Assembly: GCF_000814845.2 (NCBI RefSeq)
Contig: NZ_CP010431.2
Span: forward strand, 3,224,001-3,288,000
From: Pandoraea sputorum
GTDB lineage: Bacteria; Pseudomonadota; Gammaproteobacteria; Burkholderiales; Burkholderiaceae
Direction: 5' to 3'
DNA length: 64,000 bases
In this document: piece by piece, positions 36,944 through 47,557 of the stretch
Layout of the letters: every line of letters starts with the position of its first letter
Numbering within the stretch: the stretch's first letter is position 1
Position numbers and translations under genes: made by a program
Notes under the pieces: model-generated
The model's input: the letters and a program-made list of their open reading frames with translations, nothing else
The model's database searches: none
Told to the model about the DNA's origin: nothing

Positions 36944-39022
36944 ATGAATACGCCGAAAAGCAATCCTCTTCTCGACATCGAGGGACTCCCCCGTTTTTCC
37001 GAAATTCGCCCTGAGCATGTGACACCTGCCGTCGATGTGCTACTGGAGCAGGCCCGTGCAGCCGTCGAGCGCGCAGCAGACCCAGCAACGCCGGCGACAT
37101 GGGCCAATATTCTCGACGCGGTCGAAGATGGCACGGAAGGCCTTGGACGCGCCTGGGAAATCATCGGACACCTGAACGCGGTCGCCGACACCCCCGAGCT
37201 GCGCGCTGCCTATAGCGAAAATCTGCCGCGGGTCACCGAGTTTTCGGCCAGTGTCGGCCAAAATCTCGCGCTGTTCGACAAGTACAAGGCGATTGCCGCC
37301 GGACCGGAATTTGCCGGACTATCCACCGCTCGCAAGAAGATTCTGGACAATGAGATGCGCGGTTTCCGCCTGGGCGGCGCAGAACTTCCAGAAGATCAGA
37401 AGCCGCGATTTGCCGAGATTCAGGAAGAACAGGCCAGCCTCGCGAAGAGCTTCTCCGATCACGTCCTTGATGCGACCAACAAATTCTCCCTCGTCGTGAC
37501 CGATGAAGCGGAGATCGCGGGTCTGCCTGAAGACGACAAGGCGGCCGCGCGCGCCGCCGCCGATCGCGATGGCGTGGAAGGCTGGAAGTTCACGCTGCAC
37601 TTCCCGTCGTACTTCCCCGTGCTCCAGTACGCCGATAATCGCGCCCTGCGCGAAAAGCTGTATCGGGCGAACGTGACGCGCGCCTCCGAACTCGGACCGA
37701 AGTTCGGCGACGGCGACGCGGGTTGGGACAACACCGGTATCGTCGTGGAGCAACTCGCGCTGCGCCGCGAAGAAGCGCAAATGCTGGGCTTCAAGAACTA
37801 CGCTGAGGTCTCACTCGAGCCGAAGATGGCCGAATCGCCCGCGCAAGTGCTCGAATTCCTCGAAGACCTTGCGCGCCGTGCCCGTCCGTATGCCGAGAAG
37901 GACTGGGAAGAGCTTCAGACATTTGCGGCCAAGTCGCTCGGCCTCGACAAGTTGCAGCCCTGGGATACGGCATACGCATCAGAAAAACTGCGTCAGCAAC
38001 GGTACGCATTTTCCGAAACGGAAGTGCGTCAATATTTCCCGCTCCCGAAGGTACTTGATGGCTTGTTCCGTGTTGCGGGCACATTGTTTGATGTGACAAT
38101 TCGTCCGCAAGAGGCGGAGACGTGGCACCCCGACGTGCGCTTCTTCCGCATCGAACGCCATGGCGAACTGGTCGCGCAGTTTTACATGGACCTGTTCGCC
38201 CGCGAAGGCAAACGCGGAGGTGCATGGATGGATAGCGCGCGCACGCGCAAGCGTCTGCACGACGGCGCACTTCAAACCCCGGTCGCCTACCTCGTCTGCA
38301 ACTTCCCCGCCCCGGTCGGAGAAAAGCCCGCTCTGCTGCCGCACGACGATGTCATCACGCTGTTCCACGAGTTCGGTCACGGCCTGCATCACATGCTGAC
38401 GCAAGTCGAAGATGCCGGTGTTGCTGGCATCAATGGCGTCGAATGGGACGCCGTGGAATTGCCGTCGCAGTTCATGGAGAACTTCTGCTGGGAGTGGGAT
38501 GTCCTTGAGCACATGACAGCGCATGTCGATACGGGGGCCACCCTGCCGCGCTCGCTGTTCGACAAGATGATCGCCGCACGCAATTTCCAGAGCGGCCTGA
38601 TGATGCTGCGTCAACTGGTCTTCTCGGACTTTGACATGCACCTGCATTACGACTTTGATCCGCGTGGCCCGGAGTCGGTGCTTGAAGTCTCGCGACGCAT
38701 CAACGATCGTCTGCACGTCACCCCGCAGGTGGATTTCTCGCGCTGGCCGAACACGTTTAGCCATATCTTCGCGGGTGGCTACGCCGCGGGTTACTACAGC
38801 TACAAGTGGGCTGAAGTGCTGTCGGCTGACGCCTATGCCGCTTTCGAAGAGGCCGCCAAGGTGAGTGGCACGGTGCTGGATACTGCAACCGGTGCACGCT
38901 ACCGCGACGAGATTCTTGCCGTGGGTGGCAGCCGCGAGGCGATGGAGTCGTTCATTGCATTCCGAGGGCGCGCACCGCAAGTCGATGCATTGCTGCGCCA
39001 TAGCGGAATGTCCGCGAGCTGA
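36944..39022 (+). CDS. prlC: Oligopeptidase A (M3 family metallopeptidase)
   Basis: The approximately 692-aa cytoplasmic zinc peptidase degrades short peptides and cleaved signal peptides. I use ATG 36944 (MNTPKSNPLLDIEGLPRFSE); a GTG at 36929 in the same frame is possible. The zinc site is TLFHEFGHGLHHMLTQVED with the HEXXH Glu catalytic, and the third ligand Glu lies in VEWDAVELPSQFMENFCWEW. The M3 C-terminal region FAGGYAAGYYSYKWAEVLSA, with DAY, and the Tyr residues of the substrate loop are intact. The length is usual for PrlC. Confidence 0.96.
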   Translation: MNTPKSNPLLDIEGLPRFSEIRPEHVTPAVDVLLEQARAAVERAADPATPATWANILDAVEDGTEGLGRAWEIIGHLNAVADTPELRAAYSENLPRVTEFSASVGQNLALFDKYKAIAAGPEFAGLSTARKKILDNEMRGFRLGGAELPEDQKPRFAEIQEEQASLAKSFSDHVLDATNKFSLVVTDEAEIAGLPEDDKAAARAAADRDGVEGWKFTLHFPSYFPVLQYADNRALREKLYRANVTRASELGPKFGDGDAGWDNTGIVVEQLALRREEAQMLGFKNYAEVSLEPKMAESPAQVLEFLEDLARRARPYAEKDWEELQTFAAKSLGLDKLQPWDTAYASEKLRQQRYAFSETEVRQYFPLPKVLDGLFRVAGTLFDVTIRPQEAETWHPDVRFFRIERHGELVAQFYMDLFAREGKRGGAWMDSARTRKRLHDGALQTPVAYLVCNFPAPVGEKPALLPHDDVITLFHEFGHGLHHMLTQVEDAGVAGINGVEWDAVELPSQFMENFCWEWDVLEHMTAHVDTGATLPRSLFDKMIAARNFQSGLMMLRQLVFSDFDMHLHYDFDPRGPESVLEVSRRINDRLHVTPQVDFSRWPNTFSHIFAGGYAAGYYSYKWAEVLSADAYAAFEEAAKVSGTVLDTATGARYRDEILAVGGSREAMESFIAFRGRAPQVDALLRHSGMSAS

Positions 39023-39065
39023 TGCTTTGCATCACATGAGGAGCGGGGGCTGACTGGCGTCGGCC

Positions 39066-39092
39066 CTCAGCACTCAGCACTCAGCACTCAGC
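39066..39092. repeat. 7-bp tandem repeat
   Basis: CTCAGCA is repeated three times and followed by CTCAGC. It covers the stop codon of the convergent secreted protein gene (39088-39090). Confidence 0.9.
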
Positions 39093-39723
39093 TATCGTCG
39101 TCGCAACCATTCGGCCGCCACGTATAGCTGTGTGTCTCCTTATCGAGGCAACGCGCGGCCTGAAAGCGAATGGTGCAGCCGTTCTCATACGTTCGCGTGC
39201 ACTCACCATTGACGCATTGGGTGCGCATGCGGACCACCTGCCCAGTGGGTATCCGACACTGAGTCGGGGCCGCCTGAGCGGCTTGCGGTGGGGGCAAGCG
39301 CTTCCCGGGACGCTGACCGCTGTCGAACCACACCTGCGCACCGTCCGTCGAGCACTGTCCACCACGCTGGCAAACGACAAAGGCATCTTGCAGCGCAGAA
39401 TTCTGCGTGTCACCTAGCGCCACCCCAACCTCTCCATTGCTGGCATGCACGACCGCCCAGTATGCCGGACCATTTCCCGCCATCAAGACTTCGCAGCGCC
39501 CTCCTCGACTTCCCGATGCGAGTTGGGTTCTGCATCGATTCAACGCGGACAATTTGGCCTTCGCCATCGACGTTTGATTGGTGACGTAGACATATCGAAG
39601 CCCGCTCGCCGTGTGGACGCCCGCCACAGCTGACGCCGCGAGACTTGACGGGCTCACCGAGGCCAGCAGGCCTGCAAGCACAATCGCGCACATCGCGGGA
39701 AAGAAGCGAAACAAGCTGATCAT
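39088..39723 (-). CDS. Secreted DUF4189-like protein, Cys-rich
   Basis: The 211-aa protein starts at ATG 39723 (MISLFRFFPAMCAIVLAGLL), which begins a Sec signal peptide ending near SLAASA. The mature part has the DUF4189 pattern: SALNRCRTQLASGSRGGRCEV, YWAVVHASNGEVGVALGDT and ALQDAFVVCQRGGQC, with paired Cys residues likely forming disulfides in the periplasm or outside. The C-terminal 60 residues hold six further Cys (CRIPTGQVVRMRTQCVNGEC and on). Function is unknown. It is convergent with prlC. Confidence 0.7.
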   Translation of the reverse strand: MISLFRFFPAMCAIVLAGLLASVSPSSLAASAVAGVHTASGLRYVYVTNQTSMAKAKLSALNRCRTQLASGSRGGRCEVLMAGNGPAYWAVVHASNGEVGVALGDTQNSALQDAFVVCQRGGQCSTDGAQVWFDSGQRPGKRLPPPQAAQAAPTQCRIPTGQVVRMRTQCVNGECTRTYENGCTIRFQAARCLDKETHSYTWRPNGCDDDS

Positions 39724-39908
39724 GGCAAGACGGCGAGAGTAGCCCTGCAAGAGATGGTGAGAACCCCATCAGAACACGGGGCGAAACCGACAGAAGCGGC
39801 AATCAAAGGGGGAATTGACCGCTTATTGCGTTTGAGGTGGGTTTTTTAGCGCAGAGCCAAGAGACTGAAGGCGGATCAAAGGCAGATACAGCGATCCAAA
39901 CAAAACAA

Positions 39909-39934
39909 GCGGTGCATCTTTCGATGTCACCGCC
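39909..39934 (-). terminator. Terminator of the purA-phosphoribosyltransferase operon
   Basis: On the minus strand GGCGGTGACATC, a GAAA loop and GATGCACCGC form a stem with one mismatch, followed by TTGTTTTGTTTGG. It lies 66 bp past the last stop. Confidence 0.7.
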
Positions 39935-40000
39935 TGTGTCGCCCGAAGTCTCCCTCGGGCGGGGCGTCACCTCACGGTGCGCCAAATGCGCCGGAACGAC

Positions 40001-40537
40001 TTAGGTGCCGCGCTTGATCCAAGCCGCCAGATTGTGCGGGCGCAGTGTGTCGTACTCTTCGAACGGCTGATGAATCCACGGGTTCGTCGGCAGGAAGTCG
40101 ACTGCGTAATCCGGCGCCACCTTCGAGCAGGCCTTATGCCAAAGCACGGCCGAGCGCACATCCGTCACCTTCGCGAAACGCTCCTTCAGGTGTTTGCCGA
40201 CGCGCTCGAGCGTCACCCCCGAATCGACCAGATCGTCGACCAGCAGCACACGGCCTTCCAGCTCGCCGCGCGTAATGGTGATGTACTGAGCGATATCGAG
40301 GTCGCCACGAATGGTGCCTTCGGCTTCGCGATACGAACTCGTCGCCAGGATCGCAAGCGGCACGTCGTAAATGCGTGCGAGCTGGTCGCCCACACGCAAG
40401 CCGCCACGGGCCAGACACAGGATCTTGTCGAACTTCCAGTTGGACTCGTGGACCTTGAGCGCCAGGCGCTCGATCAGTCGATGATATTCATCCCACGAGA
40501 CCCAGAGGTTCTTGTCGTCGTTTTGGGGCAGATTCAT
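40001..40537 (-). CDS. Phosphoribosyltransferase (xanthine/hypoxanthine type)
   Basis: The 178-aa protein is a type I PRTase. The PRPP-binding loop is VLLVDDLVDSGVTLERVGKH (two Asp followed by the Gly/Thr loop), with ILCLARGGLRVGDQLARIYD earlier (PPi loop) and AVLWHKACSKVAPDYAVDF after. DEYHRLIERLALKV at the N-terminus and the overall length match Gpt-like purine salvage enzymes. The exact base is uncertain. It follows purA by 26 bp, so it shares an operon with AMP synthesis, which supports a purine role. Confidence 0.9.
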   Translation of the reverse strand: MNLPQNDDKNLWVSWDEYHRLIERLALKVHESNWKFDKILCLARGGLRVGDQLARIYDVPLAILATSSYREAEGTIRGDLDIAQYITITRGELEGRVLLVDDLVDSGVTLERVGKHLKERFAKVTDVRSAVLWHKACSKVAPDYAVDFLPTNPWIHQPFEEYDTLRPHNLAAWIKRGT

Positions 40538-40563
40538 GGTGTGTCTTGCTTGTCGTGCTGTTT

Positions 40564-41934
<1,371 letters not shown>

Positions 41935-41977
41935 CTACCCGTGTTGGCGCAGGGGAGTGCCGCTTTTTTCAGCGAAT

Positions 41978-43138
41978 TCACCGGGGCGTCACAACCCACT
42001 GGCCATTTTTCTCGACAAGTACGCGGTCTCCCGTGAACTCCTCGAAATCCTGGTCGTGCCCCGGCAGCATGCGGATCACAACCTCACCCGCGTCGCGCAG
42101 GCTATCAATCTTGGTGCGCAGGCCCGGCACGTCGTCGGCAGGGGCTAAAATCGCGTTACTGCGCGCTTCCACCGGCGAAATTGCCGCCAGTTCACGCAAA
42201 TCGAGCGAAAAACCGGTCGCCGGACGGTCTCGCCCGAACGCCTGCCCCACCTTGTCGTAGCGCCCGCCGCGCGCAATCGCGTTGGGAATGCCGTCGACAT
42301 ACGCCGCGAACATCACGCCGCTGTGATACTGGTAGCCACGCAAGTCCGCCAGATCGATCGACAGCACGGCCGGACCGTCCTTGCTTTGCGACGTTGCCAG
42401 ATAGGCCAGATCGTCCAGCGCAGCCTTCACACCCGGCAGATCCGGCAAGACCTTACGGGCACGCTCCAGCGTATCTGCCGGGTCGCCATACAACGTGGTC
42501 AGGCTCAGCAAAGCGTCGCGCACGTGCGCCGGCAGTTCGCGCGTCAATTCCTGCAACTGAGGCACGTCCTTCGTTGCCAGCGCTCCGAACAACTGGCTTT
42601 CGATGGCCTCAGCCGCCGGCACGCCTTCCAGCAGCGCCTCAAGCACGCCAGCGTGGCAAAGATCGATACGAATCTGCTTCAGGCCGGCGAGTTGCAGGCA
42701 GAACAGCAGCAATTCCTGGATTTCCAGATCCGCCTCGAGACCGCTATGACCGAAGATTTCGGCGCCGATCTGGAACGGCTCACGGGTTGCCAGCAAATTA
42801 CGCGGACGGGTAAACAGCACGCTCCCCGCATAGCACAGGCGCGTCACGCCCTTGCGGTTGAGCAAGTGGGCGTCGATACGGGCGATCTGCGGGGTGATGT
42901 CGGCACGCAGGCCCATCGTGCGCCCCGAGAGCTGATCGACGAGCTTGAACGTGCGCAGGTCGAGGTCGTGTCCGGTGCCGGTCAGCAGCGACTCGACATA
43001 CTCGAGCATCGGCGGCATGACGAGTTCATAGCCGTACGTACGGAAACGATCGAGCATCAGTCGGCGCAGATCTTCGATCTTGCGCGCCTCGGACGGCAGC
43101 ACGTCGGCGATATTTTCGGGAAGGAGCCAGTTCGGCAT
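41978..43138 (-). CDS. hisZ: ATP phosphoribosyltransferase regulatory subunit HisZ
   Basis: The 386-aa protein is a catalytically dead HisRS-like paralogue that pairs with short-form HisG in histidine synthesis. It starts [20 protein letters not shown]. Class II synthetase-like motifs are present ([36 protein letters not shown]), followed by [20 protein letters not shown] and GGRYD. It lacks the HisRS anticodon-binding C-terminus, which separates it from the true hisS at 50929. Its position next to purA and hflC is conserved in betaproteobacteria; hisG is not in the window. Confidence 0.96.
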   Translation of the reverse strand: MPNWLLPENIADVLPSEARKIEDLRRLMLDRFRTYGYELVMPPMLEYVESLLTGTGHDLDLRTFKLVDQLSGRTMGLRADITPQIARIDAHLLNRKGVTRLCYAGSVLFTRPRNLLATREPFQIGAEIFGHSGLEADLEIQELLLFCLQLAGLKQIRIDLCHAGVLEALLEGVPAAEAIESQLFGALATKDVPQLQELTRELPAHVRDALLSLTTLYGDPADTLERARKVLPDLPGVKAALDDLAYLATSQSKDGPAVLSIDLADLRGYQYHSGVMFAAYVDGIPNAIARGGRYDKVGQAFGRDRPATGFSLDLRELAAISPVEARSNAILAPADDVPGLRTKIDSLRDAGEVVIRMLPGHDQDFEEFTGDRVLVEKNGQWVVTPR

Positions 43139-43176
43139 GGGTATTTCGGAATTCAGACGGCGCGTGAAAGCGCCTT

Positions 43177-43368
43177 TTAGTAATCGGCCAGCAGCATCAG
43201 AATCAGCCCCAGCAGGACGGCGGCCAGGCCGAAGAAGCGAATCTGGCCGGACGGCATTTCCGTTATTTTACGAAAACTTTGCCGCCACCGTTCCGGCGCG
43301 GCAAACGGAAACAATCCCTCCACGATCAGCATGAGGGCGAAAGCGAGAATTATCGTGCTGCTGGTCAC
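43177..43368 (-). CDS. DUF2065 membrane protein
   Basis: I choose GTG 43368, giving 63 aa beginning [20 protein letters not shown]; the open frame runs on to a GTG at 43392 inside the hflC terminator. Two membrane helices, about 5-22 and 42-61, flank a basic loop [20 protein letters not shown], the DUF2065 signature. The gene sits in its usual place between hflC and hisZ, 38 bp before hisZ. Function unknown; a link to HflKC is only positional. Confidence 0.88.
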   Translation of the reverse strand: MTSSTIILAFALMLIVEGLFPFAAPERWRQSFRKITEMPSGQIRFFGLAAVLLGLILMLLADY

Positions 43369-43387
43369 AGGAGGGCTCGGCCAAAAT

Positions 43388-43417
43388 GCCACCGCCCGCG
43401 TTGACGCGGGCGGTGGC
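43388..43417 (-). terminator. Hairpin terminator after hflC
   Basis: GCCACCGCCCGCG and CGCGGGCGGTGGC form a perfect 13-bp stem with a TTGA loop. On the minus strand ATTTT follows. It would reduce read-through from hflC into DUF2065-hisZ-purA. Confidence 0.8.
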
Positions 43418-43439
43418 AGCTACTCGGATGTCAGAAGGG

Positions 43440-44339
43440 CTATTTTCCCGCTTTTCCGGCCGACGCGCCAGCACCACCGGAACCGCGCATAAATCGGAAG
43501 AAGTCGCTGTTCGGGTCGGCGATGATGACGTCCTTCTTGTCACGGAAGGTTGCCTTGTACGCTTCAAGGCTCTGATAGAACTGGGCAAACTGCGGATCGC
43601 GGCCAAACGCCTGAGCGTAGATGCCGGCGGCAACGGCGTCGCCCTCGCCCTTGACCTGCTGCGCCTTTGCATACGCCTCGGCGACCACCACATCACGTTG
43701 ACGATCGGCGTCGGCACGAATCTGCTCGGCTTCGGCCGCGCCCGTCGAACGCAGTTCGTTCGCCACGCGCTTACGCTCGGCGGCCATCCGGCTATACACC
43801 GAATCGCTGATACCGGCGGCCAGGTCCACGCGGCGCATGCGCACGTCGACAATCTCGATACCGACTTGCGCGGCTTCGTCGCCCACCTTCTGCTTCACCC
43901 ATTGCATGACCTGATCACGCTGCGTCGAGACCACTTCGGTCACGGTGCGCTTGGTGAACGCTTCCTGCAACGCCGAGCGAATCTGCTGCGTCAAACGATC
44001 CTGTGCGAGGCGGTTATCACCCTTGAAGCTCACATAGAACTTGCGCGGGTCGATGATGCGCCACTTCACATACGAGTCGACGATCAGGTTCTTCTTCTCG
44101 GCCGTGATGAAGCGCTCCGGCTCCGGGTTGTCGATGGTCATGATGCGCTTGTCCAGATACAGCACAGTCTGGAGCGGCGGCGGCAACTTGAATTTCAGGC
44201 CGGGCTGGTTGTAGACATCCTTGATCTCGCCAAGCGAGAACACCACGGCATAACGGCGCTGGTCCACCACGAACATGGTCGAGGCGAGCACGATCAGCAA
44301 AACGATCAGCGCGACGATAACGGTTCCAATACGGTTCAT
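43440..44339 (-). CDS. hflC: Protease modulator HflC
   Basis: The 299-aa SPFH/band-7 protein has an N-terminal membrane anchor (VIVALIVLLIVLASTMFVVD), then a band-7 domain: RYAVVFSLGEIKDVYNQPGL, YVKWRIIDPRKFYVSFKGDN, GIEIVDVRMRRVDLA. The helical region from about residue 190 is rich in Ala and Glu (AAEAEQIRADADRQRDVVVA). With HflK it forms large periplasm-facing cages that regulate the FtsH protease. The stop is followed by a strong hairpin. It lies 12 bp after hflK. Confidence 0.97.
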   Translation of the reverse strand: MNRIGTVIVALIVLLIVLASTMFVVDQRRYAVVFSLGEIKDVYNQPGLKFKLPPPLQTVLYLDKRIMTIDNPEPERFITAEKKNLIVDSYVKWRIIDPRKFYVSFKGDNRLAQDRLTQQIRSALQEAFTKRTVTEVVSTQRDQVMQWVKQKVGDEAAQVGIEIVDVRMRRVDLAAGISDSVYSRMAAERKRVANELRSTGAAEAEQIRADADRQRDVVVAEAYAKAQQVKGEGDAVAAGIYAQAFGRDPQFAQFYQSLEAYKATFRDKKDVIIADPNSDFFRFMRGSGGAGASAGKAGK

Positions 44340-44351
44340 GCGCTTATCCCC

Positions 44352-45707
44352 TTAGCGTGAATCGCGGTCGCGGTTGCGCAGTGCCGCGCGCGATCGATCA
44401 TGGTCGACATCACTGCTGTCGCTCGCGGCAGGCGCACCTGCCGCAGCCCCCGTGCCTGCACCGGATGCCGGCGCCGGGGACGATGCGTCGCTACGCGAAC
44501 GCTCCATGATCTTGTCCAACGGCAGATACAAAAGGCTGTTGTTCTTCGAATCCACCATGATCTTCGTGGTGCGCGAGTAGATCTGCTGCATCGTATCGAG
44601 ATACATACGCTCGCGGATCACGCCCGGTGCCTTGGCGTAAGCCTCCTGCACCGACTTGAAGCGATCGGCATCGCCTTGCGCCTGTGACACGACACGCGCC
44701 TTGTAACCGGCCGCCTCTTCCGTCAGACGCGACGCCGTACCCTTGGCACGCGGAATCACGTCATTGGCATAGGCTTGCGCTTCATTCTTCGCGCGTTCGA
44801 GATCCTGCCCGGCCTTCACGGCGTCGTCGAACGCTGCCTGCACCTGCTCGGGCGGCTGAACGCTTTGCATCGTCACACTCGTGACGAGAATGCCCGTCTT
44901 GTAGCTATCCAGAATGCGCTGGATCGACGTGACGAGTTCGTTCGCGATTTCTTCACGACCGGCATAGAGCACGAAGTCCATCTTGCTCTTGCCGACGATC
45001 TCGCGCACGGCCGTCTGCGCAGCCAGATTCACCGAAGATTCGGCGTCCACGTTATTGAACAGAAATTCGGTCGCGTCCTTGATGCGGTACTGCACAGCGA
45101 AGCGAACATCGATGATGTTCTCGTCGCCCGTGAGCATCGACGAATCCTTCAGATCAGTATCGCGAATCGTGTTCGAGCGGCCGATTTCCACCGATCGGAT
45201 CTGCGACATGTTGACGATCTCGACCGACTGGAACGGATACGGCAAGCGCCATTGAATACCCGAGGTGGTCGTGTACTTGTACTTGCCGAACTGGGTGACG
45301 ACACCGACCTGACCTTCCTGGACGATGAAGACGCCTGTGGCCAGCCAGATCAGGAATGCCAGCGCGACGACAACGCCCACGCCGATACCCGAGCCACGCG
45401 AGCCACCGGAGAAATTGTTCGAGCCGCCATTGTTGCCGCCTCCACCGTTCTTACGGCCGAAGATACGGTTCAGACGGCGATTGAAATCGCGCCACAGTTC
45501 GTCGAGATCAGGGGGGCCATCTTGCTGCGGCCCTTGCGGTCCGCGCTGCGGCTCCTTCTGATCCTGCGAATTCGGATTATTCGCCCGATCGGGGCGGTTG
45601 GACTCCTGATTGCCGGACGGCGAATCACCGCCGCCGTCCCGCCCCCAGCGCGGGTCGTTCAGGGAGAAAATCAAGCCAACTCGTCGCATCAAAGCTCTTG
45701 GAAGCAT
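44352..45707 (-). CDS. hflK: FtsH protease activity modulator HflK
   Basis: The 451-aa protein has a Gly/Gln/Asp-rich cytoplasmic N-terminus (SLNDPRWGRDGGGDSPSGNQ), a GG/N-rich stretch, a membrane helix near residues 105-125 (GIGVGVVVALAFLIWLATGV) and the band-7 domain (EGQVGVVTQFGKYKYTTTSG, VRFAVQYRIKDATEFLFNN, GILVTSVTMQSVQPPEQVQA). ATG 45707 gives MLPRALMRRVG; ATG 45689 (MRRVGLIFSLNDPRWG) is an alternative. It pairs with HflC. A 220-bp gap to hflX may hold an internal promoter. Confidence 0.95.
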   Translation of the reverse strand: MLPRALMRRVGLIFSLNDPRWGRDGGGDSPSGNQESNRPDRANNPNSQDQKEPQRGPQGPQQDGPPDLDELWRDFNRRLNRIFGRKNGGGGNNGGSNNFSGGSRGSGIGVGVVVALAFLIWLATGVFIVQEGQVGVVTQFGKYKYTTTSGIQWRLPYPFQSVEIVNMSQIRSVEIGRSNTIRDTDLKDSSMLTGDENIIDVRFAVQYRIKDATEFLFNNVDAESSVNLAAQTAVREIVGKSKMDFVLYAGREEIANELVTSIQRILDSYKTGILVTSVTMQSVQPPEQVQAAFDDAVKAGQDLERAKNEAQAYANDVIPRAKGTASRLTEEAAGYKARVVSQAQGDADRFKSVQEAYAKAPGVIRERMYLDTMQQIYSRTTKIMVDSKNNSLLYLPLDKIMERSRSDASSPAPASGAGTGAAAGAPAASDSSDVDHDRSRAALRNRDRDSR

Positions 45708-45927
45708 AGGTAGAAGCGTGGTGACTGAAGCGGGTTGGGCGTTGCGACCGGCGCGCCTCGTATCGGAGCGCGCATGTTGCCGGTTCGCGCGTGTTTCCCG
45801 AATCTGGTTTGCCGATCGGCGGCCTTGCCCGGCCTCCGTCTAGTCTCTTGCCAGTTCGTCACCCGAGTCGAAGCGTGCTGCCGGTGTTCCCCGTGGCAAC
45901 GCGCCCATCACGGTGCGACGTCTCGTG

Positions 45928-47133
45928 TTATCTGTCTTCTGCGCGCGGCACATCGTCCCAACGGTCGATGAGCCGGACATCGGGCGCTTCGAGCTGCGAT
46001 TGTAACCCACCAGTGCCAGCCACAACCGCCTCGCTGATGGCCTCACGCAGCAGATCGAGGCCCTGACCGGTGCGCGCGCTCAAAAAGACTCGCGTAATGC
46101 GCCCGGCCTCGTCCCGTTCGATTCTCGGCCCTTGTGCAGCCAGTTCCGGCACCGCGTCGATCTTGTTCCAGACGAGAATCTGCGGGATGTCGGCCGCGTC
46201 GATCTCCGCCAGCACGGCGTTGACCTCGGCCATCTGCTCCTTGCGCACCTGACTCGACGCGTCCACCACATGCAGCAGCATGTCGGCGTGCACCGTCTCC
46301 TCAAGCGTCGCCCGGAATGCCGCCACCAACTGGTGAGGCAACTCGCGGATGAATCCGACAGTATCAGACAGCACGATGTTCCCGACATCGCCAAGATAAA
46401 CGCGACGCGAGGTCGTATCGAGCGTTGCAAACAGCTGATCGGCGGCGTAGGCGTTGGCCTTCGTCATCGAATTGAACAGCGTGGATTTGCCCGCGTTGGT
46501 ATAGCCGACGAGCGAGATCGACATCGTCCCGCTACGCTGACGCGCACGACGCTGCGTATCGTGCTGACGCTGCAATTTCTCGAGCCGCACTTTGAGAGAC
46601 TTCACACGCTCGCCCAGCAAACGACGGTCGGTCTCCAACTGCGTTTCACCCGGACCACGCAAACCGATACCACCCTTCTGACGTTCAAGGTGAGTCCAGG
46701 CGCGCACGAGGCGCGTGGACAGGTACTGCAACTGTGCCAGCTCGACCTGCAGCTTGCCTTCGTGACTCTTCGCGCGTTGGGCGAAGATGTCGAGGATCAG
46801 GCTGGTACGGTCCACCACGCGGCGTTGCAGCAGGTGTTCGAGGTTACGCTGCTGACCCGGAGTCAGTGCGTGATTGAAAATGACCAGTTCGACGTCGTAC
46901 TCGGCAATAGCGTCGCGCAATTCTTCAGCCTTGCCGCTGCCGATAAACAGCTTGGCGTCCGGGCTGTGGCGACGGCCGGTAATGGTCACGACAGGCTTGG
47001 CGCCTGCGGATTGCGTCAGAAGGTCGAGTTCCTGGAGACTGGCTTCGAAATCGAGTTTACCGAAATCGATGCCGACGAGCGCGGCGTTGATGGTCAAGCT
47101 ACGCTGAGATTGGGAATTGGGACTGTTGGACAA
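45928..47133 (-). CDS. hflX: Ribosome-associated GTPase HflX
   Basis: The 401-aa GTPase binds the 50S subunit and can split stalled ribosomes. The HflX N-terminal domain has HSPDAKLFIGSGKAEELRDA and FNHALTPGQQRNLEHLLQRR, then LAQLQYLSTRLVRAWTHLER and the glycine-rich GGIGLRGPGETQLETDRRL. The G domain has G1 GYTNAGKSTLFN, G3 DTVGFIRELPHQL and G4 NKID. It follows hfq by 61 bp across a strong hairpin, in the classic hfq-hflX-hflKC order. Confidence 0.97.
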   Translation of the reverse strand: MSNSPNSQSQRSLTINAALVGIDFGKLDFEASLQELDLLTQSAGAKPVVTITGRRHSPDAKLFIGSGKAEELRDAIAEYDVELVIFNHALTPGQQRNLEHLLQRRVVDRTSLILDIFAQRAKSHEGKLQVELAQLQYLSTRLVRAWTHLERQKGGIGLRGPGETQLETDRRLLGERVKSLKVRLEKLQRQHDTQRRARQRSGTMSISLVGYTNAGKSTLFNSMTKANAYAADQLFATLDTTSRRVYLGDVGNIVLSDTVGFIRELPHQLVAAFRATLEETVHADMLLHVVDASSQVRKEQMAEVNAVLAEIDAADIPQILVWNKIDAVPELAAQGPRIERDEAGRITRVFLSARTGQGLDLLREAISEAVVAGTGGLQSQLEAPDVRLIDRWDDVPRAEDR

Positions 47134-47158
47134 GAGCGGGCGGCGGGGAAGAGAAATT

Positions 47159-47186
47159 CGCCCGGCCGGAGACTCCCGGTCGGGCG
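47159..47186. promoter_or_regulatory. Strong hairpin between hfq and hflX
   Basis: CGCCCGGCCGG pairs with CCGGTCGGGCG (11 bp, one G-T pair) around AGACTC, 8 bp after the hfq stop. On the minus strand AATTTCTC follows, which is only weakly T-rich, so it may be an attenuator or mRNA stabiliser rather than a full terminator. Confidence 0.6.
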
Positions 47187-47194
47187 AGCCTGAA

Positions 47195-47431
47195 TCAGGA
47201 CTGCTCGGCTTCCGGATGGAAATTCACCGGACGCGCAGGTACGACCGTCGAAATGGCATGCTTGTAAACCATTTGGGTGACCGTGTTGCGCAGCAGGACG
47301 ACATACTGGTCGAACGACTCGATGTTTCCCTGCAGCTTGATACCGTTGACCAAATAGATCGAGACGGGAACATGCTCCTTACGCAAGGCGTTCAGAAACG
47401 GGTCTTGTAGAAGTTGCCCTTTGTTGCTCAT
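47195..47431 (-). CDS. hfq: RNA chaperone Hfq
   Basis: The 78-aa Sm-like protein forms a hexamer that pairs small RNAs with mRNAs. Sm1 is [20 protein letters not shown] with [20 protein letters not shown], and Sm2 is the [19 protein letters not shown] region with the YKHA motif (family YKHAIST). The proximal-face residues Gln8, Asn and Lys are conserved. The C-terminal tail is very short (FHPEAEQS), as usual in betaproteobacteria. It lies between der (its own terminator) and hflX. Confidence 0.98.
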   Translation of the reverse strand: MSNKGQLLQDPFLNALRKEHVPVSIYLVNGIKLQGNIESFDQYVVLLRNTVTQMVYKHAISTVVPARPVNFHPEAEQS

Positions 47432-47534
47432 AAGTTACTCCATTGTATTTTTAGCAAATGACCGTAAGCCAGGGCGTGTGCGCGCTTCCCACCCTGACTT
47501 CCACACTATAGCCGATTTTGCTAGCGTCGCCAGC

Positions 47535-47556
47535 AAAACCCCGCCCCAGGCGGGCT
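47535..47556 (-). terminator. Rho-independent terminator of der
   Basis: On the minus strand CCCGCC-TG-GGGCGGGG is followed by TTTTGC; it begins two bases after the der stop codon. Confidence 0.75.
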
Positions 47557-47557
47557 T

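Noticed and set aside
39938..39962. CGCCCGA/TCGGGCG hairpin as a terminator of the PRTase gene
   Set aside because: No T-run follows on the minus strand; the neighbouring stem at 39909-39934 with TTGTTTTG is a better candidate.
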